A stretch of DNA of 64,000 nt, taken from the NCBI GenBank assembly GCA_964017195.1, contig OZ024890.1, forward strand, positions 65,832,367-65,896,366, written 5' to 3'. Source of the stretch: Siderastrea radians (lineage: Eukaryota; Cnidaria; Anthozoa; Scleractinia; Rhizangiidae). A program made the translations under genes and the position numbers. Under the pieces are notes generated by a model. It saw only the letters and a program-made list of their open reading frames with translations, was not told the DNA's origin and did not search any database. Within the stretch, counting starts at the first letter, position 1, and every line of letters begins with the position of its first letter. This document shows, in pieces, positions 47,701 to 60,070 of the stretch.

Positions 47701-49440
47701 GCTGGTACCCGTTTATACCCCTAGGTAGAGGAGATAGACAGTGTGGACTAAAATGCAAGAGAAAGTGCGGGTTAGTGGTATGGAGGAAGGCACAAGTCTG
47801 AAAATATAAACATTGAAATCTTACACAGCATCACGTAAATAAGGCTGCCATTGTGTGTACTCAGTTTCTTTGAGCCTTTCATTCGATATTAGTAACTAAA
47901 CGAATAATAGATCCCTAGTTTAGTCTATAATTCAATATTGATTTCTTTTTCAGACACCTCTTTCGGGCAGGAACTGTTTATCAGAAAGAAACGGCAAAAT
48001 ACGTGCTCGACACAGAGCATCTGTTTTGTAATACAACTGTTAAAAAGATACTGGTCAAGAAAAGCAATGTTCAGGTTACATTGTGGTTTTACGCGTGAGA
48101 AGTTTCTAAACAGGTTACTACAGATGATATTTTTGGCGACGTATTTTTATTAATTTATCGTGTAATTTTGCACGTCAAATACTTGTACATTTCTCAAATG
48201 CCTTTTCTTAAACATGTTACCTCCGCCTGCAGTAACAACGTGTTACCCTGTGCTGTGCAGTGCTTAATTTTACTACTCCCACTATTTTATGAAACGTGTG
48301 CATCTTTTTGCAAATGATTTTCTGTATGACCATGCAACAATTCAGATGTGACAAGACATTGAATTACTAAATTCTTTTGAACACTCTTTCTTTTGGCTTC
48401 TTAAATGCATTTAATTCATACGTATGCATGTATATATGGAGAATACATGTAAAACAAGACGTTAAAGTAAACTAAAGTGTATAAAATAACTAACACTAGA
48501 TTATAGTTATCTTGAAAGTCCAAGTACATCAATATAATGTATAAAGCTCTGCAATGGATGGTATGCTAGACGTCGGACATTTTTCTATAACATGATTAAA
48601 TTGCAAACTCTGTTGTAGTCATATCTGCTTCTCTTCAAACAGTGAGAGATTTCAGCCGCACGCTCTAACATTTTAATTGCAGTAAAATTTGATGGGTCAC
48701 GAAACAGGCTGTTAATAATGTGGTATCACTGCATTTACAATTACAGGCTACCCAGAGCCTTATTACCATAACAATGACCATTTCGCTTGCATATCTATTA
48801 CTATGTCTGTTCATACCGTTCCGACATTGTAGCAAGTAGTGAGCAAGAGACTGTACACTTTCTGCCACATCGGTTTCACCGTAAATACACCCACCTTTAG
48901 CAGCAACTCGCCTCGTTCCAGCTACTATTGATCGCAGGTTGTCAAAAATCGTCTCGCTCCCTGAATACACCAAGAGTAGCACGATTGTGCAATATCGGCT
49001 GTAAACATAGTTAGACGTCACAAGTATGTGTTTACGTTCAATTGATGATTTAAGGTGGCGCATGACTAGAGTAACGAACACAAGTTTCAATTTATTTCGG
49101 AGACGGATGAAACGGATTGATTTGGCAATTAAAGGTGACAAAACAGTTATAACAAAGCTAACGACAGTGAGAACAACCGTCAGCGTATTTGCAAGAAACT
49201 GAGCTCACGTTACTAGAAACAGATCACGTTGCTGCAAGCAAGCACTTACCGAATTTGATCTTCCCCTTTTTCCTAGAACGTTTTCCTAGAAACGCGCTGG
49301 AACCACGAAAGAATGCTATAGATATAGCAGAGCGGAAAGGATTGAGCCAGTTGAGTTCCTGATGCGATTAGGTGAAAAGTTCGTCTCAATAATTTGTGTC
49401 AAAACTTAATCTAAATTGATATCGTCTTAGTTTTCAGGCC
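44790..49440. mobile_element. 4.6-kb element with long inverted arms
   Basis: Blocks in the left arm return inverted at the right: GGGAACTCAACTGGCTAAA / GAGCCAGTTGAGTTCC, GCGGTTCCAGCG / CGCTGGAACCACG, ATATTGCACAATCGTGC / GCACGATTGTGCAATAT, GACAACCTGCTGTCAGTAGTAGCTGG / CCAGCTACTATTGATCGCAGG, and further in ATTTGACGTGCAAAAT (46166) / ATTTTGCACGTCAAAT (48166). No transposase or other recognisable protein was found; open frames in the arms (e.g. 48665-49141, minus, 158 codons) have no motif. Confidence 0.7.
46563..47010. mobile_element. Nested foldback element, ~450 bp
   Basis: TTAAAGTTGAACGACGTTTCGATGACT and ATTTTCACA..GGGGA..GAAGAGGTGTT on the left are mirrored by AGTCATCGAAACGTCATTCAACTTTAA and AACACCTCTTCAGTCCCCAAATATTTTCACA on the right. 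It sits inside the 4.6-kb element. Confidence 0.85.
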
Positions 49441-49742
49441 TCAGTTGTGAAGTTATAGTTTCAACGACCAGGGACTGTTAAGGCAGGAATACAGGTATGA
49501 CCATAGTAATCTCTCGTTTCTGATGTGAAAATACGAGATTCATTCAAGTAAACGGCTATGTTGGCAAAAATTGAATTTGCTTAGTTGTCACAAGTTAAGG
49601 CCTCAGTTGTGAAGTTATAGTTTCAACGACCAGGGACTGTTAAGGCAGGAATACAGGCATGACCATAGTAATCTCTCGTTTCTGATGTGAAAATACGAGA
49701 TTCACTCAAGTAAACGGCTACGTCGGCAAAAATTGAAATTGC
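49437..49742. repeat. Direct duplication, ~145-bp copies
   Basis: GGCCTCAGTTGTGAAGTTAT through AAACGGCTATGTTGGCAAAAATTG occurs at about 49437-49583 and 49599-49742 with only a few differences. Each copy starts after AG and contains ATACAGGTATGA, so it may carry a duplicated untranslated exon (frames contain stops). It lies upstream of gene C. Confidence 0.85.
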
Positions 49743-50414
49743 TTTAATATCGCTAAAGGCCGGAAATCTTACATAAATTGTGACTCAAAGGTCTTTATGC
49801 ATAGAGCACCATTATTATTTCAAATATAACTGCCTGTGTTAGAAGACTGTGTTTCCTTGACGAAAAAGAAAAAAAGCCAAGGGAAAACCGAAGGTACAAA
49901 AACAAACAAAACTACAAAAATATACACTTAGAAAGCAAACCCTTATCACCACAAGAAGGACAAAACTGTCTGGTTCTGACATCTAGCATGCATGTTTGCG
50001 TTCGTGGCATTTTCAGTTTGTACCATACGGTTCCCAACTGAGGAACTGTAACATAACTGGGAAACACAAGCGATGATTGCTTGCCATCGTTGAGGCCAAA
50101 AGAGAACCAAAGCACTAATATAGTAAACCACATGTTTTTAAATAGGAATTTGACAAGTTTATTTTCATTAGAGTAACTGCCAATCGTATATGTTTTGGCT
50201 CATTGCACCTTCTCAAGCCATGCCGTCGACAGCAGTAGGCATTTTTAGGACGAAGTGCAGTTTAGTGGAGTAAAGCCTCTTTAAACCTATGCCAATGATT
50301 ACTTCTGAGTGTATTCTTATTTCTTTTACAGAAAAATGAGGTGCAGCATGCTGGAATTCAACACTCACCTATAATAATGCTTCTTCATATTATCTTTGTT
50401 TTGTGAGGTAGCAG

Positions 50415-51004
50415 AAAGCAACGCAAAATAGCACTGCACTGGTCAAAACACAGCTTGGTATTCGTGTAAACCTAAGAGCAGATTCAAAGAGGAATACTCA
50501 AGATATCATGGAGGTAAGTCCTGTCCGATTTGGTAGTTTTTTCACATTCCAAGGGAACATTAATTAGTTACTCATAACCTGAACTGCTTGACATAACGCA
50601 TGGCAAAGGTTGTAAACTTGTAGAAACATACACGCAAACATACAAACAAACATGAATTGCATTTTCTTTTCTTCACTGGTGCAAATCTTTAGTGAATATA
50701 GCAAGAGTCAATAAAAGTTGCTTATAGTACAATTAAAAAAACATATAGGGCATATAATAATATTTATAGTAGGAGCTTTTCTTAGGTTAAATTTACTTAA
50801 GTAGTCAGCAACAAAAACAATTTTATAATTTTGTATCTTATTACAGGAAAACGATCAAGAAGAAAAGATATTTAGCAAAGTTTTGTTATTCAGTCACATC
50901 TATTTGGGTGACTTGGCAGTATGGTTTTGTAAACATAACGATAATGACTCGCCGATCAAATTTCATTGGCCATATTTGAACGAATAACTACGACTAAGAA
51001 TAAC

Positions 51005-51044
<40 letters not shown>

Positions 51045-51065
51045 TTATAATAATAATAAAGGTTT

Positions 51066-51110
<45 letters not shown>

Positions 51111-54100
51111 GACTAACTAATAACTAAGACTTCGACACTGTCGAAGCATTTTTAACATTTATCAAAGATTTGTTTTTTAGAATGATCACGTTTCATTTAA
51201 AGACACATTGTCCATGTGGAGGAAAAGGGTAAATATACGTACTTTTGTTTGATTAATTTGTGCCTGCAGTACCCTTGTCTGAGCTATAAAGTTGCATCTT
51301 TGCTCTTTGCAAATTTTTTGATGATAGGTTTCATCGTGGAAGTTATGTTTTAAACTCTCTGCAAATGCTTGCTTAGCCATGTTTTTCTGCAGTAAAGAGA
51401 AACTAATGTTTGATTGCAGGCTAGAATCTTCTCTTGACTACACCTTGTGGAGTTATTTAGCTATGCATTTATTCAGTTACACACCAAAAGAAAGCAATAA
51501 GTTATAATCATTGAAACAAAAAAAAGTAACCTTCATAGTTTTCCAGTAGTGAAAATCTTTGAATATAGCAAGAATCAAGTACAATAGTGCGATTAAAAAA
51601 TGAATTAATATACATAGTAGAGGTTTCTTAGGTTACATTTATTTATGTAGTTGTAACGTCAATACTAATTTGTATTATTTTGTATCTTGTTATAGGAAAG
51701 TGATCAAGAGACAAAGGTATTTATTGCAGTTTCGTTATTCAGTCACCTTTATTTGGGTGAACTGTCACTGAGTGTGGTTTTGTAAACGTAACGATTATAA
51801 CTCGCCTATCAAGTTTCATTTACCGCCCATAATTGATACTACGTTCCTCTTAGGAGGACACACCTGCTTGGCGATTTCGACAAGGAAAGGTAATTTCTTT
51901 ATTTTATTTCTTAATATTTTTTTTGTGAAAGCTAATTCGTTAAAATCGAATTCAGTTTTTAAGGTTGCTTGTTTTACCCTATAAAAATTCAAGCTGCATG
52001 TGGGAGTTTTTTCTTTTTATAAAGTAATGCTATCTCTCTCAAGTCACGTGTAGATAAAGACCTAACCTCCTTTCCCCCGTTCAGGTCCAAATACTAGAAT
52101 ACCCGAAAGAAGATTAAAGAACTGTCCAAGCAGGGCGTGTCAGCAATAGAGTTCGAAAGTCAATTTACATGCACGAGCTAGCCGGCAAATATTCTTAAAA
52201 TATTATTATCTTGAATTTCCAACAGAGTCAAATAAATAAAGAAGGTGATGAAGGACAATTATTGAGAGCTGTTGCACCGACAGTGAATTCACTTGGTAAT
52301 CTGCTAACACCAACATACGTGGAAGTGAATGATCATCTTCAGCGGACGGCTAAAGAAGGTTAGCGACAGTATTCAGATTCAGTAGACGTAGCTGGTAATA
52401 GCTGTCACCTGACGGTCGAGGAAAAACAAATTACTAGCTATTTCTTGCAGTTAAGCGTCGAAAAGCCGTTGAAGAAAGGTCTTAATTAAACCTTGATAAA
52501 AGCCCTCTACAAAACCTGTAACTTTACCTTATGTAATTTTCATGTACTGTTCATGTTCCATTAACAAGAATGCTTAATTGTCACGTGCGTTATGTCCTTG
52601 GAGCACGTTGTTTGTTCGCTTCTTTTTCTGCAGTAGGAAACTTGTTTCTGAACCTTTTTGACTTACTTACTTGAGTAGAGGGTCGGCTCAATTGTCGTTA
52701 ATTTGACCAAAGTTCTTTTAAACACGGTTGAAACTGCTCTAAATGATAACCGGTATAATTTACCTAATATACAGATTTAGCCAAATATATATTTGTAAAA
52801 AAGCTGCCTTTTTACGTAAAAAGACCGGATCTGTGTAATATATATATATATATATATATCAGGACCGTAGTTTTACAAATGTCTGTAAGAAACCTGCTAT
52901 TTAACATAAAGGTGATGGAACATTTTATTATTTATGGGGACCGTATTTTTACAAATATATATATGTAAAAATGCAGCATTTTAGCGTAAAAAGACAGCCT
53001 TTTTATGGTCCCGATATTTTTACACAACATATATGTATATATTTCGCACTCAAGTCGTCAAATATGCCACGCACGCGGACACTTCTTGACAAGGTTAATT
53101 TTACTACTTATTAGTTTTCCCGTGACAAGATTCCTATCGACATGAACATGCTGGTGTTTTTCCTGGGAAAATGTGTTCCAACCGCCGCAAAAACCATGGT
53201 TTTGGACAGAAAAAACCAGAAGGCACTAGCTCTGCTATGTTTTTCGTCAGGACTGCGGCCAAATGCTGCGAACTCAAGCGTTGTGCTTAGCTTACCGAGC
53301 TCGCAGCAGAATCGACAACTAAGATGAAGTCCTTGAAGGCACACTTCCTAACTTGAACTTTTTGCATTCAACCAAAAAGACAACTGAGTATTCTTTAGAA
53401 CTTTTTCGTTCCATTTATAGATATTTGATATTTTTCTCAAGTTCTAAAATTCACTTCGGTCGAACTGAATCGTTTTGCTAAACAAGCTGAGCTTTTTATT
53501 AGAAAACCTCTTTTTCAAAGGCGACGGTGGTCATGCAATTTCCCGCCAAGAAAAACGCCATTTGCCCAAAAGCACCGCCCGATACCCGCCAAGAAAAGAT
53601 GGCATTCTAAGCCCCCTCCCCGTCGGGTTGCCTTGGGAATTCCCCCCCTCCCCAGGGATTGTACGGGTGGGCAGGTGGGTGTACGCTGACGTCACAACCA
53701 AAATTTCTCGGATCCATAGGTTTCCAAACTAGCTTAGCAATCGCGCTTCGCGCGCGGGCTCCGCTTTAATCGCTTTGCCTGCAAGCGATTGTTGACCACT
53801 GAAAGTTATTTTTCGTGTGCCATGAACGCATAACTCAGGAAAAAGGATGTCAGCAATACCGCTCTGTCTTCCAAACAACTGGGAATGGGACGCACGAACA
53901 GGAAAATGTTGGAAAACAGGAGACAAGCGTTGTTCACTAAAAGTAGTGGAGGAAGCAGTTGAACAACTCAAAGAGATTAAAGGTAACATGACAGCTGTAA
54001 GTACTCAACAAACAGGAATGTTTTTTACTCTTTAGTACTCTTCCGTTTTGTAACAGTCAAGGACAATTGATTTTGACATTTGTTTTCATATAAAATGATT

Positions 54101-55543
54101 TAGTAACAAACTCCCCCAAAGTATGTCATTTTTTGGTAAACATCTCCCAAGCCCTTTAATTAACGCCCCCTTTATAGTGTATTTTCCTTCCAAAAATCGG
54201 AAAAAAGCTGACATAGTCCCAAAAACTCCTATGTTCTCAAATTGTTTTGTGAAGTTGTGTATGTTTCAATCAGATACTGTGTTTCACAATTTTGATGCAA
54301 GGTAAGTTATAACTTTAGACCATAGACTAAGACTGTTCGATTCTTGAGTGGATGTGAAAACGTGTGGATGGATGGTTGGGTGGGTTGTTCGAAAGAGAGA
54401 AAACAAAGGCACAAGGACGATTAAAGGTATGAGTTTAACATGGGATATTCTTTACGATGATTTTTTGTCAGTGTTAAGCAAAAACGTACCTGAAGCTGAA
54501 AGTCATTTCTATTCTTTATGCTCCACAAGGACCCGTGTGTGTTGTATCCATCGCTGGTCCATACAGAAAAGGGAAGTCATTCATATTAAGCGAAACCTTT
54601 AATCAACAAGGCGTCTTTCCTGTTGGGCACAAAATGGAGGCTGAGACAATGGGAATCTGGTTATGGATTGTACCTCGAAAGTATAAGGTATGAGCTTTCC
54701 CGAATCAGAAATAAGCCATTGAAAGGTATAGAGATGTACTTTTATGTTTTCCTTCTGTGGAACTCAACTCGCCATGTATTGTTTTTGGCGCATTGCTGGA
54801 GTACAATAGCCACGTGAAACTTCTCCCCTAGACAAATAAAACATCACCAACAACTTTTTTTGTTCGTCAAAATAGTTATACGAATCGATCATGGATCGAC
54901 CGATCAATGGATCGATTGATTAATTGACTGATTCATTAACTGACTGATGGCACTAATCATTTTTAGTGAACTTAACGCCTGCTTAAATTAGATCAAAGAT
55001 TACGGTACCTGAGCTGATTCGTGGCCATCTTTTTAATATCAAAACTGAGGTCATCAAACTGAGCGAATTTGATATTTCTACTGCAAACGTATTTGAGAGA
55101 CGCAGTTAAGAAAGGTTGGATTTTAAAAATAGTGTTTTAAAGTTTTAGGCATATTCATTAACATTCTAGTAGTTTTTATTTTTTTCATTTATTTTCAGTC
55201 ACTAAGACGGCTTTTTGGATTTTGACGTTATTTCTTGACGACACTTTTATTCTTATGACTGTGGGACTCGCTATGTTAGAATATAATCCAGTCAAGGCCT
55301 TCGGTAAGGAGTCAGACGTTAAACAATTTGCTGTAAATAATTCCATTTTTCTTACTGATTCGTCTATAAGGATTCAAATGGCGTGGAATTCACAGTGGTG
55401 CTGCTCGATTCTGAAGGAGTTGACGCTGCAAATGGTGAAGGTTTTGATGATCATCAAATCTTTACTTTGACTGTTCTGTTGGCCTCCGTGCTAATATTCA
55501 ATTCCCAAGGTGTTCCCACAAGAAAAGATGCAGAGGAATTGGA
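50415..55543 (+). CDS. Gene C: third guanylate-binding protein copy, 3' part missing from window
   Basis: Predicted exons: 50415-50513, 51696-51716, 51854-51889, 52226-52358, 53847-53982, 54530-54687, 55371-55543. The first four encode about 96 residues with no family I recognise, rich in polar residues (QLGIRVNLRADSKRNTQDIM, EDTPAWRFRQGK, LLTPTYVEVNDHLQRTAKE); the join into the cap exon is in phase 1, as in gene A. The cap has IPLCLPNNWEWD. G1 is GPYRKGKS, switch-I ETMGIWLW, G3 DSEG. The exon expected next (FIVKL to LLRD) is absent from the rest of the window; instead the adintovirus-like element begins about 550 bases later. Start is uncertain: ATG at 50508 (IM|E) would give a short leader, or further exons lie upstream. 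ATG 53847 is the fallback start. Confidence 0.65.
50847..50867 (+). pseudogene. Duplicated gene C mini-exon with a lost splice donor
   Basis: After TTATTACAG the 21 bases encode ENDQEEK, matching ESDQETK of the exon at 51696. The donor that is GT in the later copy reads AT here. About 130 bp of flank (TATTCAGTCAC, TTTGTAAACATAACGAT, GGTGACTTGGCAG) is duplicated too, so this is a segmental copy. Confidence 0.65.
51004..51108. repeat. (TAA)n microsatellite
   Basis: Two runs of AATAAT units with a short interruption near 51042-51070, in a gene C intron. Confidence 0.97.
52359..53846. other. Gene C intron, decayed repeats
   Basis: 52770-53045 repeats units of the form TTTTTACGTAAAAAGACCG / CGATATTTTTACA with TATATA runs, on both strands. 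A possible exon at 52451-52478 (after TTTCTTGCAG) does not keep the phase needed for the cap exon. Otherwise nothing recognised. Confidence 0.45.
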
Positions 55544-56096
55544 GTATCCTTTCAGTGAAATCCTCTAAATGATGAATGATTTTTGTGGTCAAAAATTCAA
55601 TTTTCAGTTTCTTTTTAGTCCCCCTTCGAGGACACAGCCCACCCACTCTACTAAAGAGGTTATACTTCTTATGACATTCGAACCTCCCCTTGGAAGGGCG
55701 GGGTGAGTTGCATCCTGGCGACATGACAATTTCCACTTGCATGTTATTCGTTCTTTACGCCAACAGTTATTACGTGTCACCTACTCGTATTTATTCTGTT
55801 TCACAAAATGCATGGAAACCAGTAGTATAGTAAAAGGGGGGTTCTGTAACAGCTATAGTACTGGGAGAGTTATTTTCACATTTTAAACCGCCCACATAAG
55901 AAACAATTTTTAACAATGTAGAGAGAGAGAAAAGTTTTATAACAGAGAGTTCAATTCCCGTTTTTGCACCGATAACACAAAACAAGTTTTATAAAGGTGG
56001 AAAGAATGTTATTGAATCACTTAAAAACCGTAATAATATATTTTTGCAGATGTAACTGTCACAGAATTCCAAAAAAAAATTTCCATTTAGAGATTT
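55544..56096. other. Junction between gene C intron 3 and the viral element
   Basis: The GBP intron starts at the donor GTATCC (55544). The first viral-like reading frame starts at 56097. The left viral terminus should lie in between; I could not identify an inverted repeat because the right end is outside the window. From about 56000 the base composition becomes A-rich like the viral genes. Confidence 0.4.
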
Positions 56097-59000
56097 GTGT
56101 TATGTTATTATAACAAAAGTGTTACAGAACCCAAAATGTCTGTTGCAAGTAACCCAAATGATGTTTTGAATATGTTTTATGGTGAAATACCGGTGAAAAA
56201 GAGTTTACCTCGTCCATTAAAACCGCTTGTTGAAATTGAGGATGAGTTTTACGTATCAACCAATAATAATATTATTAGTAAGTGGCTTCGTGTTTGGAAA
56301 ATGGTTGTATCTGAAAAAAACCCTTACAAAAAAGATCTTTTTAAGTTTTCAAAAGCAATAAAACAAAGTTTTACGGATTTGATAAAAAAAGAACAAAAAA
56401 AGGTGAAAAATATAAAAGTTAGTCTTGAGTTAAAAATTAGGTTTAAAAAAGAAAAAGAAGAAGAAGAAATTGAATATATGGAGCAATATTTTCGAGAAAA
56501 TGAGCCACAGCTTTTTCAAGCAAACGACGATGAAAAAGATATAGAAGAATATTTCGATAACATTTTTGAAATAATAAATGGAAAACTTGAGGCATGGGTA
56601 GCGAAAGGGTCAGGATGGGAATTAGAAAAAATAGAGTTTGTGTACGTGAATGTTGCACGTTATCAGCCACTGCGTGGAGGAACATATTTGCCAATTCCAA
56701 CAAAGTTGAAAAACAAAAAAGCAGTAATGAACGTGGAAAATAAGGACAACGAGTGTTTGAAGTGGGCAATAAGATCAGCAATGTTCCCCCCACCAGAAGG
56801 AAAAAATCCAAACAGACCAAGTTCTTACCCAGTTAACGATGGTATTAATTGGAGTGGCATTGTTTTTCCAACACCAGTAAAACAAATTGATAAGCTTGAG
56901 GCGCAAAACGAAAACCTCGCAATAAACGTATTTGGCTGGGAAAATGATTGTGTAATTGTGCATAGGATAACAAAAAAAAGAAAAAAGCGTGCCGCGAATT
57001 AACCTGATTTTGATTGAGTCGGGTGAAAAACAGCATTATTGTTTTGTAAAAAGAGTAAGCGCCCTTCTTTATGATCAGAGCAAACATCGTGAAAAAAAAA
57101 CATTACTGCATGATGTGTTTAATAGGTTTTTCAAGAGAGGACTTGTTGGTTGATCATGAAAAATATTGCAATGGCTTAAAAGGAAAACCGACAAGGATTG
57201 ATATGCCAAAAGAGGAGGAAAAAATTCTTTCATTTCAAAATTATTACAAACAAATGAAAGTGCCTTATGTTATATACGCTGACTTTGAGGCTTTAGTAAA
57301 AAAGATTTCTCTTTGTGAGCTTGGGCCAGAGAGCAAGAAAAAAAGTTACACTATGAAAACAGAATATCACGAGGCACGTGGTTATTCTTACACGGTTGTG
57401 AGAAGTGACGGTGAAGTTTCAGGACCAAAAGTTTACAGGGGTGAAAACGCGGTGGGAACGTTTTTTAGTGATATTCTGAAGGAAGAGGTGAAAATAAGAG
57501 AGAGTTTGGCAGCACCAAAACCAATTGTAATGACGGCTGAAGACTGGAAAAAACACAATAACGCAACAGATTGCCACATTTGTAATAAAAGTTTGATAAA
57601 AGATGAATTCTTAGACTCTTTGCCGGTTTGGAGAATAGAAGATGATGAAGGTGGAGAAAAATGCAGCTATAAGGGTCAAGGGCATAAAAAATGTTTTAAC
57701 AGAGAAAAGAAAGAGAAACAATGGGGGATTCTTAAGCTACAAAAATTAACAGAAAAAAAAGACCAGTTGGAAGCAAAACAACAGAAAAATTGTATTTTCT
57801 GTGATTATCCATTACTTCAGAAAAACTACAGAGACGCAGTGAAAGACCATTGTCATATAACTGGAAGGTACCGCGGTGCGGCGCACAACAATTGCAATGT
57901 AAAACTGTACATTAACCCAAAAACAACTCCCATACCTATTGTATTTCACAATCTAAAAGGCTACGACGCGCACCATTTAATGCAAGAAATGTCGCAACTC
58001 AATAAAAAAGAAGAGGTTAAATGCATTCCTTTAAACATGGAGAAATATATCACATTTTCAGTTGGAGGTCTGCATTTTATTGACAGCTTGAACTTTTTAC
58101 AAGAAAGCCTTGATTCACTTGTAAGCGCAACGCCAAAGGGGTTATTGAAAATAACATCAAACATTTCAAAAGGAAGCGACCTGCTTTACAAAAAAGGGAT
58201 TTACCCTTACGATTATATGGACTCATGGGGGAGATTTAGCGAGACAAAGCTTCCGGACAAAGAGAAGTTTTACAGTAAGTTGAACGACGAGTATATAACA
58301 GACGAAGAGTATGCACACGCGCAGACTGTCTGGGAGACTTTTGAATGTAAAACGTTGGGTGATTATCACGATCTTTACGTAAAAACAGATGTTGCCCTGT
58401 TGGCAGATGTTTTTGAGAACTTTCGAAATCTATGCCAAGAGCAGTATGGGTTAGATTCAGCTCATTATTACACATCACCAGGACTATCCTGGGACGCTGT
58501 ATTGAAAAAGACAGGGGTCGAGCTTGAGTTATTTACAGACCCTGAAATGTATCTATTTGTGGAAAGAGGAATGAGGGGTGGAATCGCAATGGTAAGCAAA
58601 AGATACGCAAAGGCAAACAACCCGTATGTACCTGGCTATGACCCCAGCAGACCGAACAAATTCATCATGTATCTCGACGCTAATAATCTTTATGGATGGG
58701 CAATGAGCAAGCCACTCCCGAAAAGAAATTTTAAATGGAAACGTGCTATGCCCACTGAGGAAGATATTATTAAGAAAAAAGAAAACGCAAAGAATGGATG
58801 GATTCTTGAGGTGGATCTTGAATACCCAAAAGAACTGCATGAAGAACACAACAGCTTTCCCCTTGCCCCTGAGAAAAAGCAGGTTAAAAATGAACGGATG
58901 TCGGAATACCAACAAAGTTTGATAAAGGACTTGGATCTGAAAACACCAAAATGCAACAAGTTGTTGTTGACTCTTCAAGACAAAAACAACTAGGTGGTGC

Positions 59001-60070
59001 ATTACCGAAACTTGCAGTTTTATCTGAAGCAAGGAATGAAACTGAAACGTGTGCACAGGGTGTTGGAGTTCGAACAAGAATGCTGGATGGAGCCGTACAT
59101 CCGGATGAATACAGAATTCAGGAAAAAGGCAAAAAGTGACTTTGAAAAGAACTTTTACAAGCTCATGAATAACTCAGTTTTCGGTAAAACCATGGAAAAC
59201 CTGCGTAACCGTGTTAACATAAAATTAGTGAGAAGCGATGAAACAGACAAAATAAGGAAATTGATTGCAAGTCCTTTTTACTCAAGGCATGTTATGTTTA
59301 TAAACAACCTGTTCGGAATCGACATGCGCAAAAGCGAGCTGCTGCTGAACCAGCCGGTCTACACAGGGATGACAATACTTGACAACAGCAAGATCTTGAT
59401 GTATGATTTTTTCTACAACGAGCTGAAAAAAAATTATGGCCCAAAGTGTGAACTTTTGTACACAGACACCGATAGCCTTCTGCTTGAGATTGAAACGGAT
59501 GACATCTATAAAGATATCGAAACAAACAAAAATCTATATGATACGAGTGAATACCCGAAGGAGCATCCACTTTATTCAGACACCAACAAAAAAGTTTTAG
59601 GAAAAATGAAAGACGAATGCAAAGGAACTTCCATAACAGAGTGTGTCTGTCTGAGACCGAAAATGTACTCGATAATGAAAAGCAATGAAAAAAATATAAA
59701 AAAAGCTAAGGGTGTGAAAAAATGTGTCGTCAAGAAACAAATAATGCATGAACAGTACAAGGAATCACTTTTTGGTAAGAAGCAGTTATGGCATGGAATG
59801 AACATTCTTCGAAGCCAGAAGCATGAGATTTACGGCATGTATGTTAACAAAATCTCGATTTCCCCATTTGATTCAAAGCGATGGATAGAAGAAGATGGTA
59901 TTCATACAAAAGCCTATGGTTATGAACCCGCATTCAAATTTACAGATGCTGAAATTGCCGCAATTGCTGCAGCTGAAGAAGAATTAAAGTTGCTCGGGTG
60001 GTTACTCTATGTTTGGAGGGACAACCAAAAGCTCTTCGCGGACAAACCAGCGTTTTGGTCCGTCAAATAA
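56097..60070 (+). pseudogene. Adintovirus/Polinton-type DNA polymerase B, broken
   Basis: A family B (protein-primed-type) DNA polymerase in three pieces. Piece 1 (56097-57002) is the lysine-rich N-terminal region with YVNVARYQPLRGG. The frame changes at A-runs near 56975-56990 and again near 57093-57101. Piece 2 (57071-58993) has a zinc-finger-like CMMC..H..YC motif, ExoI YADFEAL, an endonuclease VII-like Cys/His block (DHCHITGRYRGAAHNNCN), ExoII FHNLKGYD, ExoIII KTDVALLADVF and motif A DANNLYGWA. An in-frame TAG at 58991-58993 interrupts it, where relatives have an aromatic residue. Piece 3 (58994-60070, same frame) has motif B NNSVFGKTMEN and motif C YTDTDS. All catalytic motifs are present, so decay is slight or partly due to homopolymer assembly errors. 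It would replicate the element's DNA; first gene, convergent with the integrase. Confidence 0.9.

Noticed and set aside
48665..49141. A 158-codon minus-strand frame as a gene
   Set aside because: It overlaps the inverted arm of a repeat element and shows no family motif or domain-like pattern.
52451..52478. An extra gene C exon after TTTCTTGCAG
   Set aside because: Including it would shift the phase and break the join to the cap exon at 53847.
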